14,782 bases of DNA, taken from the NCBI GenBank assembly GCA_051953655.1, contig JBQCIO010000001.1, positions 1 to 14,782 on the forward strand. Direction: 5' to 3'. The notes under the pieces are model-generated. The model searched no databases. It worked only from the letters and a program-made list of their open reading frames with translations, and was not told the origin of the DNA. The stretch comes from JBQCHF01 sp051953655 (GTDB lineage Bacteria; Actinomycetota; Actinomycetes; Motilibacterales; Motilibacteraceae). Shown here in pieces: positions 6,227-12,586 of this stretch (position 1 is the first letter of the stretch; each line of letters opens with the position of its first letter). Made by a program: the position numbers and the translations under genes.

Positions 6227-6619
6227 GTGAGCGACCAGCCGTACGGCAACCAGCAGCCGAGCGGTGACCAGCCGTACGGGCAGCAGCCTCCGCAGGGCTA
6301 CGGGCAGCAGCCGGGGTACCAGCCCGGCTACGGCCAGCCCGGCTACCCGCCGGCGGGCTACCCGCAGTACGGGTACGACCCGCGCCTGGACCCGCAGGCG
6401 AAGTCGAAGGTGGTGGCCGGCCTGCTCGGCATCTTCCTCGGCACCTTCGGGGTGCACCGCTTCTACCTCGGCTACACCAAGATCGGCGTCATCCAGCTGA
6501 TCGTCTCGCTGGTGACCTGCGGCGTCGGCGGGCTGTGGGGCTTCGTCGAGGGGATCCTCTACCTGGTCGGCACCAACGGATACACGACCGACGCCGAGGG
6601 CCGCCCGCTCAAGGACTGA
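6227..6619 (+). CDS. TM2-domain membrane protein with low-complexity Q/G/Y/P N-terminus
   Basis: 130 aa. Residues 3-50 are a cytoplasm-type low-complexity tract of PYG, QPGY and QQP repeats. A TM2 domain follows at about 59-112: KSKVVAGLLGIFLG, the hallmark GTFGVHRFYLG (72-82), a short loop, then IGVIQLIVSLVTCGVGGLWGFVEGILYLVG. Two membrane helices are joined by the HRFYLGY loop; the aspartate often found after the second helix's WG is glutamate here (WGFVEG). TM2 proteins of this form are common in actinobacteria, with no assigned biochemical role. The GTG start has GGGAGG 8 nt upstream. The tyrosine/glutamine-rich tail resembles phase-separating or scaffold sequences, which is speculation. 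It is followed by hairpins and a possible small ORF. Confidence 0.9.
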   Translation: MSDQPYGNQQPSGDQPYGQQPPQGYGQQPGYQPGYGQPGYPPAGYPQYGYDPRLDPQAKSKVVAGLLGIFLGTFGVHRFYLGYTKIGVIQLIVSLVTCGVGGLWGFVEGILYLVGTNGYTTDAEGRPLKD

Positions 6620-6690
6620 CCCCGCAGGCCCGCGAGGGAATCTCGGGGAGCATGTATCAGGGGCGCACCTGCCCGCTCTGTCCTCGTGAA

Positions 6691-6710
6691 GACGCCCCGA
6701 CCGGGGCGTC
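6691..6710 (+). terminator. GC-rich hairpin after the TM2 gene
   Basis: GACGCCCC and GGGGCGTC form a perfect 8-bp stem around a GACC tetraloop, 72 nt after the TM2 stop and just before a strong ribosome site. There is no T-run. It could be a terminator or a translational control element for the small ORF at 6730. Confidence 0.4.
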
Positions 6711-6729
6711 GTCAGCAGGGGGAGAGCCG

Positions 6730-6810
6730 ATGTCCGAGACGTCGATCCGAACCGGGGTCCAGCACCGGATCCGCTCCAGCCGTCCGCGGCGGGGGGCGAG
6801 CCTCGGGTGA
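6730..6810 (+). CDS. Possible 26-aa arginine-rich small ORF
   Basis: ATG TCC GAG ... TGA encodes MSETSIRTGVQHRIRSSRPR followed by RGASLG. A very good ribosome site, GGGGGAG (6718-6724), is 5 nt upstream. The frame is open back to 6652 (MYQGRTCPLCPRE...), but that start has poor spacing from its purine run. The stop is 4 nt before the 13-bp terminator-like hairpin at 6814, which fits a short transcribed gene. I recognise no family. The peptide is basic (six Arg) with no membrane segment. It may be chance in high-G+C sequence. Confidence 0.3.
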   Translation: MSETSIRTGVQHRIRSSRPRRGASLG

Positions 6811-6813
6811 CGG

Positions 6814-6846
6814 CGTCCCTCCCGCGTGAGGGGCGCGGGAGGGACG
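6814..6846. terminator. 13-bp-stem hairpin between convergent genes
   Basis: CGTCCCTCCCGCG (6814-6826) pairs perfectly with CGCGGGAGGGACG (6834-6846) around a 7-nt loop. It lies between the plus-strand TM2/small-ORF unit and the hemW stop (6887), as expected for a bidirectional terminator. No U-tract is present on either strand, which is usual in high-G+C actinobacteria. Confidence 0.7.
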
Positions 6847-6886
6847 ACGGGGGGCAGGGGCGCCGGCCCTGGGGGGAGCCGGTGGC

Positions 6887-8119
6887 TCAGTCGACGAGGT
6901 CGCGCACGACCGCGTCGGCGAGCAGGCGGCCGCGCAGCGTCAACGCTGCGCGGCCGTCGTCGTGTGCGGCCGGCTGCAGCAGCCCGGCGTCGACAGCACG
7001 GCGCGCGGCGGCCAGACCGACCGGGTGGAGCAGGTCCAGCGGCAGCCCCTCGGCGAGGCGCACGCGCAGCAGGATCTCCTCCACCCGCCGGTCCTCGGCG
7101 CTCAGCAGCTCGCGCGCGTGCGCCGGGCTCTCCCCCGCCGCGATCCGCGCGGCGTAGGCGGCAGGGTGCTTCACGTTCCACCAGCGCACACCGCCGACAT
7201 GGCTGTGCGCGCCGGGACCTGCGCCCCACCAGGAGTCGCCGCGCCAGTAGGCCAGGTTGTGCCGGCACTCCTGCTCCGGGCCGGTGGCCCAGTTGCTCAC
7301 CTCGTACCAGTGCAAGCCCGCTTCGGACAGCGTCGTCTCGGCCTGCAGGTACTTGTCGGCCAGGTCGTCGTCGTCCGGCGCCGGCAGCTCGCCGCGACGC
7401 ACCCGCGCCGCGAGGCGCGTGCCGTCCTCGACGATGAGCGCGTAGGCCGACACGTGGTCGGGCGCGGCGTCGACGACGGCGTCCAGGCTGGCCTGCCAGT
7501 CCGCGGCCGACTCCCCCGGCGTGCCGTAGATGAGGTCCAGGCTCACGCTGCTGAACCCGGCCTCGCGGGCCCAGCCGACCACCTGCGCGGCGCGCTCGGG
7601 GTCGTGCGTGCGGTCTAGCGTGCGCAGCACATGCGGAACCACCGACTGGACCCCGAACGACACTCGGGTGAAGCCCGCCTCGCGCAGCCGGGTCAGCGCG
7701 GCGACGTCGACGCTGTCCGGGTTGGCCTCGGTGGTCACCTCGGCGCCCGGTGACAGGCCCAGCTCGTCGCGAACCGCCCCCAGAACCCGGCCCAGGTCGG
7801 CCGGGTCCAGCAACGTCGGCGTGCCGCCGCCGAAGAACACCGTCGAGGCCGGCACGTCGAGCTCCCCCAGCACCGTGCGCGCCAGCCGGATCTCCTCGAC
7901 GACGGCGCCGGCGTAGGTGTCCCGGCTCGCCCCCGGCGGGCCGCCGGCACCCAGCTCCGACGCGGTGTAGGTGTTGAAGTCGCAGTAGCCGCAGCGGACC
8001 GCGCAGAACGGGACGTGGACGTAGACCGACAGCGGGCGCGACGCCGCCTCGGCCAGGGCCGAGGCGGGCAGCGAGCCGTCGGACGGCGAGGGCTCGCCGT
8101 CGGGGAGCGTGGAGGGCAC
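6887..8119 (-). CDS. hemW: HemW, radical SAM heme chaperone (coproporphyrinogen III oxidase-like)
   Basis: 410 aa. The radical SAM cluster motif is C39-AVR-C43-GY-C46-D-F48. The phenylalanine after the third cysteine's neighbour is the HemW form; true HemN has a fourth cysteine there. GGGTPT (97-102) is the SAM-binding glycine motif, followed by TTEANPDSV and VSFGVQS. H287-NLAY-W292 is the HNxxYW motif tied to heme binding in HemW. The family transfers heme to respiratory enzymes and does not oxidise coproporphyrinogen; this is family knowledge. The GTG at 8119 is taken as start, with AGGAG about 11 nt upstream, giving a 28-residue N-terminal extension before the barrel. The gene begins 14 nt after the acyl-CoA ligase stop and is probably cotranscribed with it. 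Confidence 0.95.
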   Translation of the reverse strand: MPSTLPDGEPSPSDGSLPASALAEAASRPLSVYVHVPFCAVRCGYCDFNTYTASELGAGGPPGASRDTYAGAVVEEIRLARTVLGELDVPASTVFFGGGTPTLLDPADLGRVLGAVRDELGLSPGAEVTTEANPDSVDVAALTRLREAGFTRVSFGVQSVVPHVLRTLDRTHDPERAAQVVGWAREAGFSSVSLDLIYGTPGESAADWQASLDAVVDAAPDHVSAYALIVEDGTRLAARVRRGELPAPDDDDLADKYLQAETTLSEAGLHWYEVSNWATGPEQECRHNLAYWRGDSWWGAGPGAHSHVGGVRWWNVKHPAAYAARIAAGESPAHARELLSAEDRRVEEILLRVRLAEGLPLDLLHPVGLAAARRAVDAGLLQPAAHDDGRAALTLRGRLLADAVVRDLVD

Positions 8120-8133
8120 GTGCGGCAGGACTC

Positions 8134-9996
8134 CTAGACCGACGCGACCGAGCCGGCGTAGAGGCCGTCGAGCAGCTCGCGGTACTCGTCCTCCACCACC
8201 CGACGCTTCACCTTGAGGCTGGGGGTGAGCTCACCGTGCTCGACGTCGAGGTCGCGCGGCAGGAGCGCGAACTTCTTCACCGTCTCCCAGCGCGCCAGGC
8301 CCGCGTTGAGCTCGTCGACGTAGCCGGCCATCAGCTCCTGCACCGCGGGGTGCTGCGTCATGTCCTCGTAGGACAGCCCGGCGAGACCGTGCTGCTCGAG
8401 CCACGGCCGGATCTCCTCCTCGTCCAACGTGATGAGCGCCGAGCAGAAGTTGCGCCCGTCGCCGTGCACCACGATCTGGCTGGCGTAGGGGCAGATCGCC
8501 TTGAACTGGATCTCCAGCGCCTGCGGGGCGACGTACTTGCCGCCGGAGGTCTTGATGAGGTCCTTCTTGCGGTCGGTGATGCGCAGGAAGCCGTCCTCGA
8601 GGTGGCCGATGTCGCCGGTGTGCAGCCAACCGTCCTCGGTGAGGGTCTCGGCCGACTCCTGAGGCAGGTTCTGGTAGCCGCGCATGACCTCCGGCCCGCG
8701 CACCAGGATCTCGCCGTCCTCGGCGATGCGGGCCTCGGTGCCGGGGAAGGCGGGACCGACGGTGCCGAAGCGGTAGGCGGTGGGACGGTTGACGAAGCCC
8801 GACGCGCTGGTCTCGGTCAGCCCGTATCCCTCGAGCACCAGCACGTCCATCGCGTGGAAGAACTCGGCGATCTCCTTGGAGAGGGCCGCGCTGCCTGAGA
8901 CGAAGAAGCGGATCCGGCCGCCGAAGCGGTCGCGCACCTTGGCGAAGACGAGCCGGTCGGCCAGCGCGTTCTCGAGCCGCAGCAGCCCGCCCGGCTCTCC
9001 ACCGCCCTGGCGCACCGCGCTGGCTCGGCGCCCGACTCCCATCGCCCACTGGAAGATGCGCAGCTTGACGCCGCCCTCCTCCTTGACCTGCCCCACGACG
9101 CGGTTGTGCACCTTCTCGAAGATGCGCGGGGCCGCGGCCATGAAGGTGGGCTTGACCACGGCGAGGTTGTCGACCAGCCGCGGGATGCTGCCGTCGACGG
9201 CCGTGACGAAGCCGATCCGGACGTGCGCGGTGGTGAGGACCTTGCCGAACGCGTGCGCCAGCGGGAGCCAGAGGTACTGCACGTCGTCCGCGGAGAGGAT
9301 CTCCAGCCCCTCGACCGCCGCGGCCGTGTAGGTCCAGCAGTCGTGGACCAGCTGGACGCCCTTGGGCCGCCCGGTCGTGCCCGAGGTGTAGATGAGCGTG
9401 GCGAGGTCGTCCGGCCCCAGCTCGGCCGCGGCCTTCTCCACCACGGTCGGCTCGGCCGCCAGCACCCCGGCCCCCAGCTCGGCCAGCTCGTCCAGCCGCA
9501 TCACCCAGTCGCCGTCCCCCGGAGGCACGTCCCCGTCGATCAGCACGACCTTCTCCACGGCCGGCAGCTCGCCGCGGTGCACCCGCAGCTTGGCCAGCTG
9601 CTCGGCGTCCTCGACGACGACGACCCGCACCTGGGCGTCGGCGAGGATGAAGGCGACGTCGGGTGCCGGCGTGGAGGGGTAGACGGTGGTCGTCACGCCC
9701 CCCGCGGACATGATCGCGTTGTCCACGAGGATCCACTCGACCCGGGTGCTGCTGACGATGCCCACCCGGTCACCGCGACGGATGCCGAGGGACAGCAGGC
9801 CCGCGGCCATCCGCTCGACCCGCTCGCCGGCCTGCCCCCAGGTGAGCGAGCCCCAGCCGGTGCCCTGCGGGAAGCGGAAGGCCTCGCGATCCGGGGTGGC
9901 GGACACCCGGTCGCGCCACATGCGCACCACGGACGGCGAGCGCTGCGGCAAGGACTCGTGCAGGCTGGCGACGGAGTTCGCTGTCACAACCTCCAT
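8134..9996 (-). CDS. Long-chain fatty-acid-CoA ligase (AMP-forming, FadD15-like)
   Basis: 620 aa, a full-length ANL-superfamily enzyme that activates fatty acids as acyl-AMP and then forms acyl-CoA. The phosphate-binding loop is YTSGTTGRPKG (203-213), with LPLAHAFGK near 245, GYGLTET (390-396), WLHTGDIG and ITDRKKDLIKTSGGKYVAP as hinge and adenylate motifs. The C-terminal catalytic lysine is in PSLKVKRR (K595 or K597). Length and motifs match long-chain ligases such as mycobacterial FadD15. The ATG at 9996 has no strong ribosome site; a GTG three codons later has GGAGG but too close. It lies 76 nt after the MFS gene, without a visible TANNNT box, and probably shares a transcript with hemW. 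Chain-length preference is not determinable. Confidence 0.94.
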   Translation of the reverse strand: MEVVTANSVASLHESLPQRSPSVVRMWRDRVSATPDREAFRFPQGTGWGSLTWGQAGERVERMAAGLLSLGIRRGDRVGIVSSTRVEWILVDNAIMSAGGVTTTVYPSTPAPDVAFILADAQVRVVVVEDAEQLAKLRVHRGELPAVEKVVLIDGDVPPGDGDWVMRLDELAELGAGVLAAEPTVVEKAAAELGPDDLATLIYTSGTTGRPKGVQLVHDCWTYTAAAVEGLEILSADDVQYLWLPLAHAFGKVLTTAHVRIGFVTAVDGSIPRLVDNLAVVKPTFMAAAPRIFEKVHNRVVGQVKEEGGVKLRIFQWAMGVGRRASAVRQGGGEPGGLLRLENALADRLVFAKVRDRFGGRIRFFVSGSAALSKEIAEFFHAMDVLVLEGYGLTETSASGFVNRPTAYRFGTVGPAFPGTEARIAEDGEILVRGPEVMRGYQNLPQESAETLTEDGWLHTGDIGHLEDGFLRITDRKKDLIKTSGGKYVAPQALEIQFKAICPYASQIVVHGDGRNFCSALITLDEEEIRPWLEQHGLAGLSYEDMTQHPAVQELMAGYVDELNAGLARWETVKKFALLPRDLDVEHGELTPSLKVKRRVVEDEYRELLDGLYAGSVASV

Positions 9997-10072
9997 CGTG
10001 GCACCGCTTCGGAGCAGGTCGACAGGTCTTCGGTCCGGTCCTGGCGGGAGGAACAGCGCAGGGTGGTGAGGA

Positions 10073-11323
10073 TCACGCGTTCTGTGGCTCCGCGACCGCG
10101 CTGCGTACCAGCGAACCGCTCGGCGCTGTGCCCAGCGCCCACCGGGTGGCCGGCACCACGGCCAGGCCGGCCACCGTGAAGACCGCCCCGAGCACCAGCC
10201 AGCCCGGAGCCCCGCCGCCGACGACGAGGGCCGTCAGCACCGCCGGCGCCAGCATGCTGGAAGCGGCGAACCCGGTGCTGAACAGGCCCTGGTACTGCCC
10301 CTGGGCCTCCTGCGGCGCCAGCCCGAACCCGATCGCCCAGCTGCCCGCGGCCTGCAGCAGCTCGCCGGCCACCTGGGCCAGCGCCCCGGCCACGAGCACC
10401 AGGGCGGCCACCAGCGGCCCGCCGTGCGCGGACATCGCATAGACGACGCAGGCCAGGGCGAGCACCAGCCCGGCCCGCCAGGTGGCGGTGGCACCCTGCC
10501 CGACGGTGCCCACGGTGCGGCTGACCCGGACCTGCAGCAGCACCACGGTGACGGTGTTGGCCAGCAGCAGCAGCCCGATGACCCACTTGGGCGCGTGCGT
10601 GCGCTCGACCACCCACAGCGGCAGCGCGACGTCGACCAGGCCGTAGTGCAGCGCCATCACGGCGTTGAGCGCGGTGACCACGAGGAACGGCTTGTCGCGC
10701 AGCGCGACCAGCCGCGGCCCCCCGCCGGTGTGCGGCGACGGCGGCACGTGCGGGAGCCGGCGGGCCACCAGCGCGGCGCCGACGTAGGTGACCGCGTCCA
10801 GGGCCACCGCCCCGCGGTAGACAGCGGGGGTGTCGATCGCCAGTGTGAGCGAGCCGACCAGCCCGCCGACGGTGATGCCGACGTTGGTCACCGCACGCAG
10901 GTAGGCGCGCAGCCGCACCCGGTCCCCCGGCTCCCCCACGGTGGCCGTGAGCGCCCCGCGGGCGGCCCCGCTCGAGCGGTCCAGCAGCGTCACCACCACC
11001 GCCACCGCCACGAACCCGGCGAAGCCCGAGACCACGAGGTAGCCCAGGCTGGCCACGCCCAGCAGGATCGTGAACAGGACCAGCATCTCCCGCGGGCCGC
11101 GGACGTCGGCCAGGTGCCCCATGGGCACCCCGACGCCGAGGCCGACCGCGGCGGCGACGGTGAGCCCGAGCCCGACCTGCACCGCGGGCAGCCCGACCAC
11201 CTGGGTGAAGTAGATGGCGCTGACGGCGTAGAACATGCCGTTGCCGGTGGTGTTGATGAGCGTGGCGAGCGCGAGCGTCCGCCCGGCCCCCTCGAGCGGC
11301 AGGGCGCGGGCGAACAGGTTCAT
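10073..11323 (-). CDS. MFS transporter, probable drug/solute exporter
   Basis: 416 aa, hydrophobic throughout with about 12 membrane segments. Motif A of the major facilitator superfamily lies in the loop after the second segment: GHLADVRGPREML (from G69). The loop between the halves includes HVPPSPHTGGGPRLVALRDKP (about 193-213). No substrate signature is recognisable; the weak family resemblance is to proton-driven multidrug exporters. The ATG at 11323 follows TAGGGT by 6 nt, suggesting either a leaderless transcript or a weak AGGG ribosome site about 7 nt away. Just upstream lie a 23-codon frame and an SD/anti-SD palindrome, a layout that would suit translational regulation. Confidence 0.9.
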   Translation of the reverse strand: MNLFARALPLEGAGRTLALATLINTTGNGMFYAVSAIYFTQVVGLPAVQVGLGLTVAAAVGLGVGVPMGHLADVRGPREMLVLFTILLGVASLGYLVVSGFAGFVAVAVVVTLLDRSSGAARGALTATVGEPGDRVRLRAYLRAVTNVGITVGGLVGSLTLAIDTPAVYRGAVALDAVTYVGAALVARRLPHVPPSPHTGGGPRLVALRDKPFLVVTALNAVMALHYGLVDVALPLWVVERTHAPKWVIGLLLLANTVTVVLLQVRVSRTVGTVGQGATATWRAGLVLALACVVYAMSAHGGPLVAALVLVAGALAQVAGELLQAAGSWAIGFGLAPQEAQGQYQGLFSTGFAASSMLAPAVLTALVVGGGAPGWLVLGAVFTVAGLAVVPATRWALGTAPSGSLVRSAVAEPQNA

Positions 11324-11329
11324 GGCCGA

Positions 11330-11335
11330 ACCCTA
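11330..11335 (-). promoter_or_regulatory. -10 box of a possible leaderless promoter for the MFS gene
   Basis: TAGGGT fits TANNNT and is 6 nt from the ATG at 11323. Its TAG is also the stop of the upstream 23-codon frame, and its AGGG could serve as a ribosome site, so function is ambiguous. Confidence 0.4.
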
Positions 11336-11404
11336 GCCGGGGTGTCGACTCACTTTTCCCTTACCTGCCTGCGCCTTTGCACCGCTCCATGCACGACCTG
11401 ACAT
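11333..11404 (-). CDS. Possible 23-aa leader peptide upstream of the MFS transporter
   Basis: ATG at 11404 to TAG at 11333 encodes MSGRAWSGAKAQAGKGKVSR followed by HPG. It is basic (four Lys, two Arg, one Trp) and ends 9 nt before the MFS start. GGAGG lies 6 nt before its ATG, at good spacing, but that GGAGG is the right half of the CCTCCTATAGGAGG palindrome. The peptide resembles no family I know. Leader peptides before drug-transporter genes exist in actinobacteria and act by attenuation, so a regulatory role is possible. A chance ORF is equally possible. Confidence 0.3.
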   Translation of the reverse strand: MSGRAWSGAKAQAGKGKVSRHPG

Positions 11405-11430
11405 CTCCTACCTCCTATAGGAGGGGTCAG
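11398..11430 (-). promoter_or_regulatory. SD-sequestering palindrome / hairpin after the MOSC gene
   Basis: The perfect 14-bp palindrome CCTCCTATAGGAGG (11411-11424) can fold as a 5-bp CCTCC/GGAGG stem with a TATA loop. It is framed by CTGAC (11398-11402) and GTCAG (11426-11430). It overlaps the MOSC stop, so it may be a terminator, or it may hide the ribosome site of the 23-aa frame at 11404. The site is too symmetric to ignore, but its function is unproven. Confidence 0.5.
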
Positions 11431-12128
11431 ACGTCGACGGGCCGCTCGGCAGGGCCGGCCTGCGCCGGCGCCCGGCCCAGGGTGCGGGCGAGCGCCCGCT
11501 GCAGGGGAAGGGCCAGGCCGTCGACGGCCGCCAGCGAGGCCAGCCGCGCCCGGGCGACGTCGTCGGTCTCGCGAGGCAGGAAGACCTCGCCCAGGGTGAC
11601 GCCGTGCTCGGGCACGTGGACGACGTCGACCCGGTCGCCGGCGCGCACCGCGCCCTCCTCCAGCACCGCGCAGTAGGCGCCGGGCGCGCCGTGCTCGGTG
11701 AAGCGGCGCACCCAGGCGCGCGCGTCGAGGTGGCGCTGGAAGGTCGCGCACGGGATCCGGGGCTGGCGCACCTCGAGCAGCGGCCCGTCCGGCCCGCCGA
11801 CCCGCCACCGCTCCCCCACCACCGCGCCGGTGACGTCGAGCCCCTCGGTGGTGAGGTTCTCCCCGAACGCGCCGGGCGGCAGGTCCCGGCCGAGCATCCC
11901 GGCCCACCAGCGCAGGTCCTCGACGGCATAGACGTAGACCGCCTTGTCCGGCCCGCCGTGGTGCTCGGTGTCCAGCACCGCGTCCCCGTCGACACCGAGC
12001 CGCGCGAGCCGCACCGGGCCGTCGACGGGCCGCTTGTCGATCCCGGTCGCGCCGTCGGGCCCGTCCGGCTTGACCGCGTAGCAGCGGCTGACGGCGAGCA
12101 GGGTGGCGGACGTGCCGAGGGGGTTCAC
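11427..12128 (-). CDS. MOSC domain protein, YiiM-type
   Basis: 233 aa. MOSC domains bind the sulfur of molybdenum cofactor through a cysteine; the YiiM group acts in molybdo-enzyme-dependent N-hydroxylated compound reduction or detoxification (family knowledge). Motifs: GIDKRPVDGPVRLARLGVDGD (29-49), HHGGPDKAVY (56-65), LPPGAFGENLTTEGL (83-97) and QPRIPC with C127, the expected cofactor cysteine. A helical C-terminal region of about 60 residues follows. The GTG at 12128 overlaps the GNAT stop as GTGA, so the gene is probably coupled to it. No molybdenum riboswitch is visible nearby. Partner enzymes are not in the window. Confidence 0.9.
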   Translation of the reverse strand: MNPLGTSATLLAVSRCYAVKPDGPDGATGIDKRPVDGPVRLARLGVDGDAVLDTEHHGGPDKAVYVYAVEDLRWWAGMLGRDLPPGAFGENLTTEGLDVTGAVVGERWRVGGPDGPLLEVRQPRIPCATFQRHLDARAWVRRFTEHGAPGAYCAVLEEGAVRAGDRVDVVHVPEHGVTLGEVFLPRETDDVARARLASLAAVDGLALPLQRALARTLGRAPAQAGPAERPVDV

Positions 12129-12586
12129 CGCAGCACCTTCTCGTACCGCAGCGCCGCTGCGCCATCGGGTTCCACGAGCTCACCGAGCTTCTCGAAAGCG
12201 TTGCGGGACAACACCTTCTGCGAGGCCACGTTGCCCGCTCCGGTGACGGCGACGACCCGGGTGACGCCGAGCTCGCGCGCGGCGAGGTCGAGCACGATGC
12301 CGACGGCGGCGGTGCCGACCCCGCGGCCGGTCGACCCCTCGGCCACCTGGTAGCCCAGCGTGGCGGCCAGGCCGTCCCCGGACCGGGCGAGGTCGGTGAG
12401 GTCGACCCGCGCGACGAGCACGCCGTCGTCGCGGACCACGAAGTAGTGGGCCGTGCCCGCGGCCTGCTCGATGAGGGCGCCGTGCAGCGCCTCGTCCACC
12501 CCGCGCAGGGCGGCGACCGGGCCGGCCAGACCGGCCGCGAGCAGGTCGGCCGCGTCGGCCACCGAGAGCCGCGCGACCGAGAGCAC
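12125..12586 (-). CDS. GNAT family N-acetyltransferase
   Basis: 153 aa. The acetyl-CoA-binding motif A is GYQVAEGSTGRGVGTA, with the pyrophosphate loop at residues 85-93 (R/Q-x-x-G-x-G/A form). It is followed by an alpha-helix, then VTRVVAVTGAGNVASQKVLSRNAF with N119 and the RimJ/RimL-like pattern before the last helix. The substrate is unknown. The start is GTG at 12586, which overlaps the lepA stop (TAGTG, one shared base); AAGGGA lies about 8 nt before it. Longer in-frame starts inside lepA only encode shadow sequence. Stop and start overlaps on both sides make it part of a lepA-GNAT-MOSC transcript. Confidence 0.87.
   Translation of the reverse strand: MLSVARLSVADAADLLAAGLAGPVAALRGVDEALHGALIEQAAGTAHYFVVRDDGVLVARVDLTDLARSGDGLAATLGYQVAEGSTGRGVGTAAVGIVLDLAARELGVTRVVAVTGAGNVASQKVLSRNAFEKLGELVEPDGAAALRYEKVLR

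Noticed and set aside
6887..8119. Annotation as HemN, oxygen-independent coproporphyrinogen oxidase
   Set aside because: The fourth cysteine of HemN (CxxxCxxCxC) is phenylalanine and an HNxxYW motif is present, both typical of HemW.
11330..11430. Molybdenum-cofactor riboswitch next to the MOSC gene
   Set aside because: The region is downstream of MOSC, only about 100 nt long, and shows just one short palindrome, not the multi-stem fold of that riboswitch.
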